This document shows, one piece after another, positions 43,329-51,274 of a stretch of DNA of 64,000 bases. Numbering within the stretch: the stretch's first letter is position 1; the number at the start of each line of letters is the position of its first letter. The position numbers and the translations under genes were made by a program. Under the pieces are notes generated by a model, which saw only the letters and a list, made by a program, of their open reading frames with translations, was not told the DNA's origin and did not search any database. Source of the DNA: Halomonas meridiana (GTDB lineage: Bacteria > Pseudomonadota > Gammaproteobacteria > Pseudomonadales > Halomonadaceae); the NCBI RefSeq assembly GCF_009846525.1, contig NZ_CP024621.1:2108001-2172000 (forward strand). The letters run 5' to 3'.

Positions 43329-44873
43329 ATGTTCGAAGTGCTGATTTTGTCGTTTGCATTCGTATTCGGCATTGCCGCCCGTCATCTCAATCTTCCTCCG
43401 CTCGTAGGTTTTCTAGCCGCTGGCTTTGCCTTAAACGCCTTTGGCCCTAGCGTTGGTTTACCCGATGAGGCCGGCCCGCTGCTCGAGCACCTCGCTCATT
43501 TGGGTGTCTTACTACTGCTCTTCACGATTGGCTTGAAGCTGAATATCAGGAGCCTAGCCGAACCCGTGGTATTGGGTAGCGCCCTGCTGCATCTCGCCTT
43601 GACCGCGCTGATTTTCACCGTAGGCTTCTTGGTTCTGCTATCGCTACCGCTGGAGACTGCGTTACTGCTCGCCATCGCGCTATCGTTTTCGAGCACGGTA
43701 TTGGCCGCTAAAGTTCTGGAGAGCAAGCGTGAACTGCGGGCGCTACACGGCCGCATTGCGATTGGCATTTTGATCATTCAGGACTTGGCCGCCCTGGCGG
43801 TGTTGAGCATCTACAGCGGTCAGTCGCCTAGTCCCTGGGCCTTGCTGGTGTTTCTCCTTCCACTGCTGCGGCCCGTGCTGTACTGGCTGATGAGCGTTGC
43901 GCAACACGATGAAATGCTGGTACTGACCGGCGCCGTGCTGGCCATTGCCGTGGGGGGAATGGGCTTTGAAATGGTAGGGCTGAGTTCGGAGGTAGGGGCT
44001 TTGGTGATGGGGCTGCTGCTTGCTCACCACCCTCGGGCCCAAGAGCTCTCGAAAGCGCTGTGGGGGCTCAAGGAAGTGCTGTTGATCAGTTTCTTTCTAC
44101 AAATTGGGATGGCTGGCCTCCCCGACACCCAAGCACTCCTTTTTGCGCTCGCCCTGGCCGTGGCGCTGCCACTGAAGGGGCTACTCTTTTTTGCCCTGTT
44201 GATTGCCTTTCGGTTGCGTGCGAGAAATGCGTTCCTGGGCAGCCTTAGCCTGACCGCTTACAGTGAGTTTGGCCTGATCGTCGCGTCGAGCATCCTTGAG
44301 GCGTGGTTGGTACCACTGGCCATTGCCGTCGCGCTTTCTTTCGTGATGGCCGCGCCGCTCAACCGTTTGGCACACAGCCTGTTCGATCGCTGGGAGCGAC
44401 ATCTGACGCGCTTCGAGCGCGGCTCGAGACACCCGGACGAACAGCCCGTCAATTTAGGCGCGGCCACCGTTCTCGTGCTGGGGATGGGACGCACGGGCAG
44501 CGCTGCCTACGACTTCTTTCACGATAAGGGTTTGGAGGTCGCCGGTATCGATTCCGACCCCAATAAAACCGACAGCCAACGCCGCGTGTTTTATGGTGAT
44601 ATCGAGGATGTCGGTTTTTGGCACCATCTCGATCTTGATGGCCTGACTGCGGTGACACTGGCCACCCCAGAAATGGAAAGCAAGCTGATTGCCAGCCGAG
44701 AACTGCGCAAGGCTGGTTTTACCGGCCAACTGATTGCGGGCATTCACTATCAAGATGAAGCCGAGCCGCTTCGCGATGCCGGCGTCGATCAAACCTACTT
44801 ATTAATGACCGGCGCGGGTATTGGTATTGCTGAAAAAACCTGGGAGAAGCTTCACGGCGATGCAAGCCGATAA
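43329..44873 (+). CDS. KefB-like cation:proton antiporter with TrkA-N domain (YbaL type)
   Basis: 514 residues. The N-terminal 360 residues form a CPA2 exchanger (AARHLNLPPLVGFLAAGFAL, LLLFTIGLKLNI, LSFSSTVLAAKVLE, IIQDLAALAVLSIY, and LTAYSEFGLIVASSIL). The C-terminal part has an N-terminal NAD-binding fold of TrkA-N type (VLVLGMGRTGSAAYDFFHD, VAGIDSDPNK). The layout matches Kef/YbaL K+ efflux systems, which are gated by nucleotides. The transporter is shorter than KefB; no glutathione-binding ancillary protein gene adjoins. Confidence 0.85.
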   Translation: MFEVLILSFAFVFGIAARHLNLPPLVGFLAAGFALNAFGPSVGLPDEAGPLLEHLAHLGVLLLLFTIGLKLNIRSLAEPVVLGSALLHLALTALIFTVGFLVLLSLPLETALLLAIALSFSSTVLAAKVLESKRELRALHGRIAIGILIIQDLAALAVLSIYSGQSPSPWALLVFLLPLLRPVLYWLMSVAQHDEMLVLTGAVLAIAVGGMGFEMVGLSSEVGALVMGLLLAHHPRAQELSKALWGLKEVLLISFFLQIGMAGLPDTQALLFALALAVALPLKGLLFFALLIAFRLRARNAFLGSLSLTAYSEFGLIVASSILEAWLVPLAIAVALSFVMAAPLNRLAHSLFDRWERHLTRFERGSRHPDEQPVNLGAATVLVLGMGRTGSAAYDFFHDKGLEVAGIDSDPNKTDSQRRVFYGDIEDVGFWHHLDLDGLTAVTLATPEMESKLIASRELRKAGFTGQLIAGIHYQDEAEPLRDAGVDQTYLLMTGAGIGIAEKTWEKLHGDASR

Positions 44874-44880
44874 CGCCAGC

Positions 44881-44899
44881 GGGGGCTAAGAAGCCCCCA
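44881..44899. terminator. Hairpin between converging genes
   Basis: Stem GGGGGCT / AGCCCCC with a short AAGA-type loop; it overlaps the stop of the permease gene on the - strand. No T run in either direction, so activity as terminator is uncertain. Confidence 0.4.
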
Positions 44900-45818
44900 C
44901 ATGGCGATGCCGCCATAGGCGCATCAGCACACCGTGCTTCGGTGAAAACAGCAGCGCCAGGAAGAAACACCCCGTCGCCACCAGGACGATGGTGCCGCCG
45001 GAAGCCACGTCAAACGCAAACGACAGCCATAACCCCAATACCGCAGACCCTACCCCAACCCCGATGGAGATAAACAGCATCGTTTTGAAGCGGTCGGTCA
45101 GCAAGTGGGCCGTGGCGCCCGGCGTAATCAGCATGGCCACGACCAGGATGATACCGACGGTTTCCAGACTAGCGACAATGGTGAGCGTGAGCAGCAGAAT
45201 CAAGCCGTAATGAATCACTCCGGTATTGAAGCCGAGTGCCTGTGCCTGAGTCGGATCGAAGGCATAAAGCATGAGCGGGCGATAAGCCAGCCATACCACC
45301 AGCAATGCGATCACGCTGGCAGCGAGCGTCAGCATCAGTGCAGACTGCTGAACCCCCAAGACGTTACCGAATAGAATGTGCATCAAGTGGGTGCTGGAAG
45401 CGATTTTACTGATCAGCACGACGCCCAGCGCAAACGCCCCGGTAAACATGATGCCCATGGCGGCATCGGACTTGATCCGCGTGTGCCGCTCGATCGCCCC
45501 AATGCCAAGCGACGTCAGCGCCCCCGTGACGAAAGCGCCGATAAAAAAGGGCAGGCCCAGCAGGTAGGCGATTGCCACGCCAGGCAACACGGCGTGCGAG
45601 ATCGCATCCCCCAGTAGCGACCAGCGCTTGAGGACGACATAACAAGACAGCATGCCGCAGATGGCCCCCACCATCATCGACGTGAGCAGCGCGCGCTGCA
45701 TGAACGCGTACTGAAACGCCTCTGAAACGCTATCGGGCATCAGATTCACGGGCACCATCACCGCCGAGATGAGCCCAGCCACCAGGGCACTACTCAAAGA
45801 GTCCAACGTTTGTAACAT
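44886..45818 (-). CDS. Mn/Zn ABC transporter permease (ABC-3 type)
   Basis: 310 residues, about 8-9 helices. ABC-3 family: FMQRALLTSMMVGAICGMLS near the start, CYVVLKRWSLLGDAISHAVL, PGVAIAYLLGLPFF, DAAMGIMFTGAFALGV and SLETVGIILVVAMLITPGAT. It forms the membrane pore of a Zn/Mn importer with the ATPase and binding protein encoded directly upstream. Neighbouring mntR and a palindromic operator support Mn as the main substrate. Confidence 0.9.
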   Translation of the reverse strand: MLQTLDSLSSALVAGLISAVMVPVNLMPDSVSEAFQYAFMQRALLTSMMVGAICGMLSCYVVLKRWSLLGDAISHAVLPGVAIAYLLGLPFFIGAFVTGALTSLGIGAIERHTRIKSDAAMGIMFTGAFALGVVLISKIASSTHLMHILFGNVLGVQQSALMLTLAASVIALLVVWLAYRPLMLYAFDPTQAQALGFNTGVIHYGLILLLTLTIVASLETVGIILVVAMLITPGATAHLLTDRFKTMLFISIGVGVGSAVLGLWLSFAFDVASGGTIVLVATGCFFLALLFSPKHGVLMRLWRHRHVGAS

Positions 45819-45827
45819 GCAAATTGC

Positions 45828-46652
45828 CTATTCTTTGCCAGCGAACGCAGGCACGCTGGCACGCCCAACACCCTGAGCAGATGGCTCGATGGCACTCACG
45901 GCGAGTTCGGCCAGCTTGCTATCGCTCAGCATCTCGTCGGGCGCACCTTCACCGCGAATGAATCGATTGATCAGCACCACGTGGTCCACGTAGCGACGCG
46001 CGCCCGGCATATCGTGCGTCACCATCACGATGGTTCGTCCAGCTTCGCGCTCGCGTTTGAGCACGTCGAGAATGAGCTGTTCGCTGGGTGGGTCGACCCC
46101 CGCGAGCGGCTCATCGAGCAGCAGGATACTCGCCTCTTGCGCCAACGCACGCGCCAGCAGCACACGCTTTTTTTGACCGCCCGAGAGAGCACCGATGGGC
46201 CGGTCGGCAAACGCCAGCATGTTGACGTCGTATAACGCTTTTTCCACCGCAACACGGTGACGTGGCGCATGCCAGCGCGCAGGTAGCAGTCTCCGCCACC
46301 ACGCGTCTTGGCGCATGTGGCCATAGCGGGCGCTCATCACGGTTTCCCATACCGAAATAGGGAAATCCCATTCGATGGCCTCTCGCTGGGCCATGTAAGC
46401 AATGCGCCCAGCTTTCCGATGGTGCTCGATGGCTTGACCAAATGCCGTCACGCGGCCGCGCAGAGGCTTCATGCTGCCGGTCAACACGTGAAACAGCGTC
46501 GATTTTCCTGCGCCGTTCGGCCCCACGATGGCCGTCCAACGCCCGCGAGGCAACGAGAGGTGAATGTCCTCTAACACGGGCTGACGCTGATAAGCCGCAT
46601 AAACACCGCTCACTTCGATGGCGCTGGCTGGTTGAGACGGTAATGAGGACAT
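45828..46652 (-). CDS. Mn/Zn ABC transporter ATP-binding protein
   Basis: 274 residues. Walker A GPNGAGKSTL, signature LSGGQKKRVLLARA, Walker B LLLDEPLAGVD, and H-loop VTHD. Family features of Mn/Zn importers: the loop MSARYGHMRQDAWWRRLLPA. Part of the binding protein, ATPase, permease operon (46659-47579, this gene, 44886-45818), all on the - strand with short gaps. Confidence 0.9.
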   Translation of the reverse strand: MSSLPSQPASAIEVSGVYAAYQRQPVLEDIHLSLPRGRWTAIVGPNGAGKSTLFHVLTGSMKPLRGRVTAFGQAIEHHRKAGRIAYMAQREAIEWDFPISVWETVMSARYGHMRQDAWWRRLLPARWHAPRHRVAVEKALYDVNMLAFADRPIGALSGGQKKRVLLARALAQEASILLLDEPLAGVDPPSEQLILDVLKREREAGRTIVMVTHDMPGARRYVDHVVLINRFIRGEGAPDEMLSDSKLAELAVSAIEPSAQGVGRASVPAFAGKE

Positions 46653-46658
46653 CGTGAT

Positions 46659-47579
46659 TTACTCGGTAGCCAAGTAGCGACGCAGCAACGCAACGTTATG
46701 ACGCTGCATGGCAAAGTAATCGGCAGCCTCCCCGTCAGGCTCACTCAAAGAGTCGACATACAGCGGTCCGGCAACGGGCAGTCCGGTGTCACGTGCGATA
46801 CTGGTCACATGGCGGTCAGAAATCGTACTTTCCCAGAAGAGGGCCGCCGGTTGGCGTTCGTTGATTCGGTCGATGACCCGCATCAACTGCCGTGGGGAGC
46901 CCTCTGTTTCGGCATTGGTACCCCAAATACCATCGTGCTCGAACTGATACGCATCGGCAAAATAGAGAAAGGCCGCTTCACTGGAAAGCAGTACGCGGCG
47001 ATCTTCGGGAATGGCTTCGAGCGTTTCTTGAAGTTCGACATGCAGATCATGCAGCTGTGCTTCCAGTGCCGCTGCGCGCTGCTGAATCGCATCGGCTTGA
47101 TGGGGCAAGCGATCCTCCAACGTGTTGGCGATGGCTTGCACGTAGCCACTGGCAGCCCGAGGATCCATCCACATGTGCGGGTCCACGTCGCCTTCCATCT
47201 CACCGGTGACGATCGTTTGCGTCCGGTAACCCGACGCCTCTGCCACAGCGATCATGGGTACGTCGTCATTGACCGTCGCCGATACTTGGCGCATCCACTG
47301 CTCTAGCTGATAGCCGTTATAAAAAACCACATCGGCATCTTCGAGCGCAGCAAAATTATCAGGGGTGAGTTCCCACTCGTGCACTTCGGCGTTAACCGGT
47401 GTCAGTACCGTGACGTTCGCATCATCACCGGCCACTTTCTTAACCAAGTCGCCAAGAACCGAAAACGTCACGGCAATCTCGATGGGCGGGTTTTGCAACT
47501 CATCGGCCTGAGCACTGGTCACAACGCCACACCAAGCGAACGACACGCCCAAGGCTGCTAGCAAGTATGGTTTAGCCAC
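46659..47579 (-). CDS. Mn/Zn ABC transporter substrate-binding protein
   Basis: 306 residues with a signal peptide (LLAALGVSFAWCGVVTSAQA). Cluster A-1 binding protein: AVTFSVLGDLVKKVAGDDAN, the metal-binding loop VHEWELTPDNF (conserved histidine), DPHMWMDPRAASGYVQAI (second histidine) and ALFWESTISDRHV. It lacks the long His-rich loop of ZnuA, which favours Mn2+ rather than Zn2+, in line with the MntR box upstream. Confidence 0.85.
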   Translation of the reverse strand: MAKPYLLAALGVSFAWCGVVTSAQADELQNPPIEIAVTFSVLGDLVKKVAGDDANVTVLTPVNAEVHEWELTPDNFAALEDADVVFYNGYQLEQWMRQVSATVNDDVPMIAVAEASGYRTQTIVTGEMEGDVDPHMWMDPRAASGYVQAIANTLEDRLPHQADAIQQRAAALEAQLHDLHVELQETLEAIPEDRRVLLSSEAAFLYFADAYQFEHDGIWGTNAETEGSPRQLMRVIDRINERQPAALFWESTISDRHVTSIARDTGLPVAGPLYVDSLSEPDGEAADYFAMQRHNVALLRRYLATE

Positions 47580-47647
47580 TGGATCTCTCCTCTGTGCTAG
47601 GCTCGCGTTACTGATAACTTTAGCTCAACAAAAAAGCATTGTGCAAA

Positions 47648-47667
47648 CAGTTTAGCCTTGGCTAACA
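47648..47667. promoter_or_regulatory. Probable MntR operator
   Basis: Palindrome TTAGCC-TT-GGCTAA at 47652-47665, with partly symmetric flanks (GTTTAGCC...GGCTAAC). It resembles the E. coli MntR boxes (ATAGC...GCTAT core) and lies between mntR and the importer operon in their divergent promoter region, so Mn-loaded MntR could repress both. Confidence 0.6.
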
Positions 47668-47732
47668 ATTATCGTGAAAAATGCGCTACCATCGCCAATT
47701 AACGTTTCCACTAACTTTGATAACCTTTGCCA

Positions 47733-48212
47733 ATGAGTGATCACCAACAGCGGCGCACCCCACCTCCCTCCGGACACAGCGGTGATGCGCTGCCGCCAGT
47801 GGAACAGCACGCCCAGCAGTACGAGGCCGTGCGCAACGCCCACGAAACGGAGCTAATCGAAGATTACGTCGAATTGATTGGCGACCTGATTCGTCATCGC
47901 GGCGAGGCCCGCGCGGCCGATATTGCTAACCGAATGGCCGTCAGCCAAGCGACGGTGTCGAAAATGATTCGTCGCTTGAACGAGTTAGGTTTGGTGACCA
48001 GCAAGCCGTATCGCTCGCTGTTTTTGACCGATGAGGGTCAAAAAATGGCGGAGACGTCCCGTGCGCGTCACGATATCGTGCTGCATTTTTTGCGAGCGCT
48101 GGGGGTGGACGACAGCACTGCCCGCATCGATGCAGAAGGGATGGAACACCATGTTAGCGATGAGACGCTCACGATCATGCAGCGCTATACCGACCAGCAG
48201 CAAAATAACTGA
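47733..48212 (+). CDS. mntR: Manganese transport regulator MntR (DtxR family)
   Basis: 159 residues from ATG 47733. DtxR-family winged helix: RAADIANRMAVSQATVSKMI, RRLNELGLVTSKPYRSLFLT as recognition helix and wing, then TDEGQKMAETSRARHDIVLH and the metal-site residues of the dimer domain (IDAEGMEHHVSDETL). A proline-rich N-terminal extension (TPPPSGHSG) is longer than usual. It lies divergent from the importer operon, which it probably represses when manganese is abundant. Confidence 0.85.
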   Translation: MSDHQQRRTPPPSGHSGDALPPVEQHAQQYEAVRNAHETELIEDYVELIGDLIRHRGEARAADIANRMAVSQATVSKMIRRLNELGLVTSKPYRSLFLTDEGQKMAETSRARHDIVLHFLRALGVDDSTARIDAEGMEHHVSDETLTIMQRYTDQQQNN

Positions 48213-48231
48213 GCCTCTTTTCCGCACGCCT

Positions 48232-48927
48232 CTATGGCTGGGTGACACGTAGATGATTCACCTGGGTGATGGTGCCGTTCCAGATCATCTCTAGGTGGGT
48301 GGTCTGGATGATGTCCGTCACATGGCGCGGCGTCATGAGCGCCCAGCAGTGCGCCCCGGGTCGGCGCACCGAATGGTAACGAAGGCCGTTCAACGTACGC
48401 CGAACGTCTGCACCGAACGGCTGCGACGCCGTATAGTGATCGGGTGCGTAGACGAGATGATCGCTGGGCAGCGTCAGCGCATCGCCTATTGACACCTCCC
48501 TGAAGGTGCCTCTCAACCCTCGAAAAACGAACCGCTCATAGCGCAGCTCGGGCACACGCTGCCAGTACGCTTGCTGATGGTGCTTGACTTCCGTAATCGC
48601 GGTTTCCAACTTATCGGCAAGGTACAGCACGCCAAAACTGCCGTCGCTAAAACGTGATCCTTCTGGATTGATATGCGTAAAGGGGGCCACGGCATACGAA
48701 CAGCCACGAATACCGAAAGGAATCTGCTCGAGCGGCAGCAGCGCCAGGTCACCTACCTCATTCTGCAAACGCGGATTGGTGAGTGATTGAAGTGCATGGA
48801 GAGCGGCGAACTCGTCGGGGTCAGCTACATCATCGAACAGATCGATCGGCGGAAACTTACTGTTGACCAATCGATAGCCGATCACATCACGGGCTGGCAA
48901 TACGGGCAAATCAGCCGCCTTTACCAC
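48232..48927 (-). CDS. RES-domain toxin (NAD-degrading)
   Basis: 231 residues. RES domain: an N-terminal arginine (GYRLVNSKFP), the acidic EFAALHALQSLTN region, NPEGSRFSDGSFGVLYLAD and TAITEVKHHQ, the conserved R-E-S residues. RES toxins phosphorolyse NAD+ and are paired with Xre/MbcA/ParS antitoxins, encoded here directly upstream with an overlap of 7 bases. It is longer than many members (usually about 160 residues). Confidence 0.85.
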   Translation of the reverse strand: MVKAADLPVLPARDVIGYRLVNSKFPPIDLFDDVADPDEFAALHALQSLTNPRLQNEVGDLALLPLEQIPFGIRGCSYAVAPFTHINPEGSRFSDGSFGVLYLADKLETAITEVKHHQQAYWQRVPELRYERFVFRGLRGTFREVSIGDALTLPSDHLVYAPDHYTASQPFGADVRRTLNGLRYHSVRRPGAHCWALMTPRHVTDIIQTTHLEMIWNGTITQVNHLRVTQP

Positions 48928-49319
48928 TGACCACCCCGCAGGCTATCGATGCGCTTATACGTTTCGTAAAGCGCGGCAAAATCTCCAGTCCCCATGATGG
49001 CCATGGGCGTGCGACCATTGAAATAGGGGTTGTGATTGACCATGTTCACAAACCCGTACAGGTTGTCGGGGTTATCGAATACCACACGCAGCGCCGCATG
49101 GATGTTCAGCACGTAGCTGATGCGCGCTAGCTGGTCACTATCCAGTTTGATCGCTGCCAGATCGCCGCGCCGAGCTCGAGCGTAGGTACTGTGAGAGACG
49201 CGCAGAATCGCTTCCCCCTGCTCTCCCGAGGCTCGCCACTTCTCTAGAATGCGTACCGCTGCTTTGAGGCCCACCGCGGCGGCTGCCTTATTCTGGGCAA
49301 ACTCTTGCGCTGTTTGCAT
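48921..49319 (-). CDS. Xre/MbcA/ParS antitoxin
   Basis: 132 residues from ATG 49319; the longer frame back to 49388 runs across the operator. Typical Xre-MbcA-ParS plan: a helical N-terminal DNA-binding region (ILRVSHSTYARARRGDLAAI) and a C-terminal toxin-binding domain with DQLARISYVLNIHAALRVVF and NPYFNGRTPMAIMGTGDFAA. Translation is coupled to the downstream RES toxin. Probably autoregulated by the palindrome upstream. Confidence 0.85.
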   Translation of the reverse strand: MQTAQEFAQNKAAAAVGLKAAVRILEKWRASGEQGEAILRVSHSTYARARRGDLAAIKLDSDQLARISYVLNIHAALRVVFDNPDNLYGFVNMVNHNPYFNGRTPMAIMGTGDFAALYETYKRIDSLRGGQW

Positions 49320-49339
49320 TGCACTTCCTAGCCTAGTGT

Positions 49340-49357
49340 CTACAAATACTATTGTAG
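49340..49357. promoter_or_regulatory. Palindromic operator of the RES-Xre pair
   Basis: Perfect inverted repeat CTACAA and TTGTAG around a 6-base spacer (CTACAAATACTATTGTAG), 21 bases before the antitoxin start. Probably bound by the antitoxin or the complex. Confidence 0.6.
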
Positions 49358-49411
49358 GATAAAAGTGTCTGAGAATACATTTCCACACGCAATGGGGCTT
49401 GCATGGCTAGA

Positions 49412-50194
49412 TCACAGTGCCACCGAGGATGTGTGACCGCCACCCGCCACCTTGGCAGGCATACCCAACCGGCCGATGCCAGGTAATTTAAGGGCGGGGC
49501 GCAGGATATCGATGCCGACACTCATACCCAGCAGGTTGAACTCAATGCCCTCCTCCAGCGCCAGCATGATCCCCACCACACCTCCCAGCGACAGTTGGTA
49601 TCCAGTTCCGCTGGGGGTGGGAGCAACGACACCATTGAAGAGGTAGTCTTTACCCACCGCCGTGGTCGGCAGCGCAACCTCAAAGCCCTCGACTTCACGT
49701 ATCACCCAGGCAATAAAGCTGTTGCTATTGGGGCCAGGCCAAACTCGGTACAAATCCGCTTGCGGATAGCGCGCCACAGCGTCTTGAATACGAGGTATTA
49801 ATTCAGCGGCTTCGGCACCTCGATAATCGGCGAGCAGCTCAGGCGGATGCCCAAACCAAGCGCGATCAGGCTTGTCGATGGAAGAAACCACCGTGGGGCG
49901 GCGCCAGCTCAACACCTGATGCAGTTGATAATCTCGCGCCCCCTCTGCTTTTGTCGCAATCCAGATATGCACACCAAAGGCTCCGCGCCAGCTATAGGCA
50001 CGTGCCGCGTATACCTGTACGACGGCGTCTTGGACGCGATCAGGATGGGGCGCCAATCCCGCAGACGAACGGTCGAGATTCGACCAGTGGCCATCGGTAA
50101 TGACCTGGTTACTGGCCAATATCCACACCGGCCCAGCCAGCAATAAGACCAATAACGCCATTACGGCAGCCAGCCAACGCAATACGGTTTTCAT
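49412..50194 (-). CDS. DUF3750 family protein
   Basis: 260 residues from ATG 50194. A hydrophobic N-terminus (LRWLAAVMALLVLLLAGPVW) is a signal peptide or anchor, followed by a beta-rich domain that contains WRGAFGVHIWIATKAEGA, GPNSNSFIAWVIREVEGFEV and SLGGVVGIMLALEEGIEFN, the DUF3750 pattern. Function unknown. A GTG at 50206 is another possible start. Confidence 0.75.
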   Translation of the reverse strand: MKTVLRWLAAVMALLVLLLAGPVWILASNQVITDGHWSNLDRSSAGLAPHPDRVQDAVVQVYAARAYSWRGAFGVHIWIATKAEGARDYQLHQVLSWRRPTVVSSIDKPDRAWFGHPPELLADYRGAEAAELIPRIQDAVARYPQADLYRVWPGPNSNSFIAWVIREVEGFEVALPTTAVGKDYLFNGVVAPTPSGTGYQLSLGGVVGIMLALEEGIEFNLLGMSVGIDILRPALKLPGIGRLGMPAKVAGGGHTSSVAL

Positions 50195-50249
50195 CGGGGT
50201 ATCCACATCAAGAGCATACGAGGAACGACGCGCATTAAAGGATTCATCA

Positions 50250-51143
50250 TCAAAGCCTTAGCCGAGGTGCCACGAAATCGAGAAACGCACCAATTCTGCC
50301 CGAAAGCGCCGTATTACGATAATAGACCGCTTGAACCATTTCACGGGGGTTCGGGCTGATCATACGATCCATCATCAACCCCACCAGCGCGCCTTTCTCT
50401 AAGTCGTGACGAATCATAAACCGAGACATACAAGCGATACCCTCGCCTGCCAAGCACAGCTGCCGCATGACCTCGCCGCTCGAGGTTCGCAGGTGCGCTT
50501 GAATATTGGGGCCTTCCTGCGGTAGCCCTTCGACCGGCCAGCGATCCAGACTGTCTGCGTTCAGAAACCCAAGTAACTGATGATCTCGCAATGCTGCCGG
50601 GCTAACCGGCACACCGTGACGTTCCAAGTAATGTGGGTTTGCCACTAGGTGCAGTGGCGAGCGCCCCAGTAGGCGGGCGTGAAGCGTGGAGTCCTCTAGC
50701 CCACCAATGCGGATCGCGACATCCGTACGCTGCTCCAACAGATTGATGATGCTATCAGAGGCGGACAGCTCGAGCTCGATACCCGGATAATGATCGCGAA
50801 ATGCGCCAATCAAAGGCACCAGTTGATGCAGTACGAAAGGCGTCGCCGCATCGACTCTAAGCCGCCCACTCGGTCGCACCTGGCTTAATCGCATCGCCTC
50901 TTCGGCTTCTTCCAGCGTGCTCAACCCCACCCTGACCCGCTCGATAAAGGCGCGCCCTTCACTGGTGAGGGTCACACTGCGGGTCGTACGGTTCAGTAAT
51001 GGAATACCCAGCCGCTGCTCCAAACGCTGCACAGCACGGGAGACCTTGGCGACGGGCACATCCATCTGCCGAGCTGCGGCGCTGAAACCACCGCTATCCA
51101 CGACGGCAACCAGGAGCTGCAGATCTTCGGTGCGGCTCAGCAT
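50250..51143 (-). CDS. LysR family transcriptional regulator
   Basis: 297 residues. N-terminal winged helix (LLVAVVDSGGFSAAARQMDV, SRAVQRLEQRLGIPLLNRTT) is of the LysR type, with the C-terminal effector domain (LRVDAATPFVLHQLVPLIGA). It faces an MFS exporter gene 130 bases away, the usual arrangement for a regulator and its target. Confidence 0.85.
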   Translation of the reverse strand: MLSRTEDLQLLVAVVDSGGFSAAARQMDVPVAKVSRAVQRLEQRLGIPLLNRTTRSVTLTSEGRAFIERVRVGLSTLEEAEEAMRLSQVRPSGRLRVDAATPFVLHQLVPLIGAFRDHYPGIELELSASDSIINLLEQRTDVAIRIGGLEDSTLHARLLGRSPLHLVANPHYLERHGVPVSPAALRDHQLLGFLNADSLDRWPVEGLPQEGPNIQAHLRTSSGEVMRQLCLAGEGIACMSRFMIRHDLEKGALVGLMMDRMISPNPREMVQAVYYRNTALSGRIGAFLDFVAPRLRL

Positions 51144-51164
51144 GATGAACTCCTAGCGCACACA

Positions 51165-51177
51165 TTATTGTCGATAA
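51165..51177. promoter_or_regulatory. Possible LysR-type box between the regulator and the MFS gene
   Basis: TTATTGTCGATAA has the T-N11-A form with a TTAT/ATAA dyad and lies in the 131-base divergent promoter region. Low information content. Confidence 0.3.
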
Positions 51178-51274
51178 CGTAAAAGTGTTTCTATTTTAGT
51201 ACTGTTTATCGCATAAGGCATCCGGCGCAAACTCCGCAGCGTTACGTCGTCCCTCTCTTTTCAGGAGATTTGCC

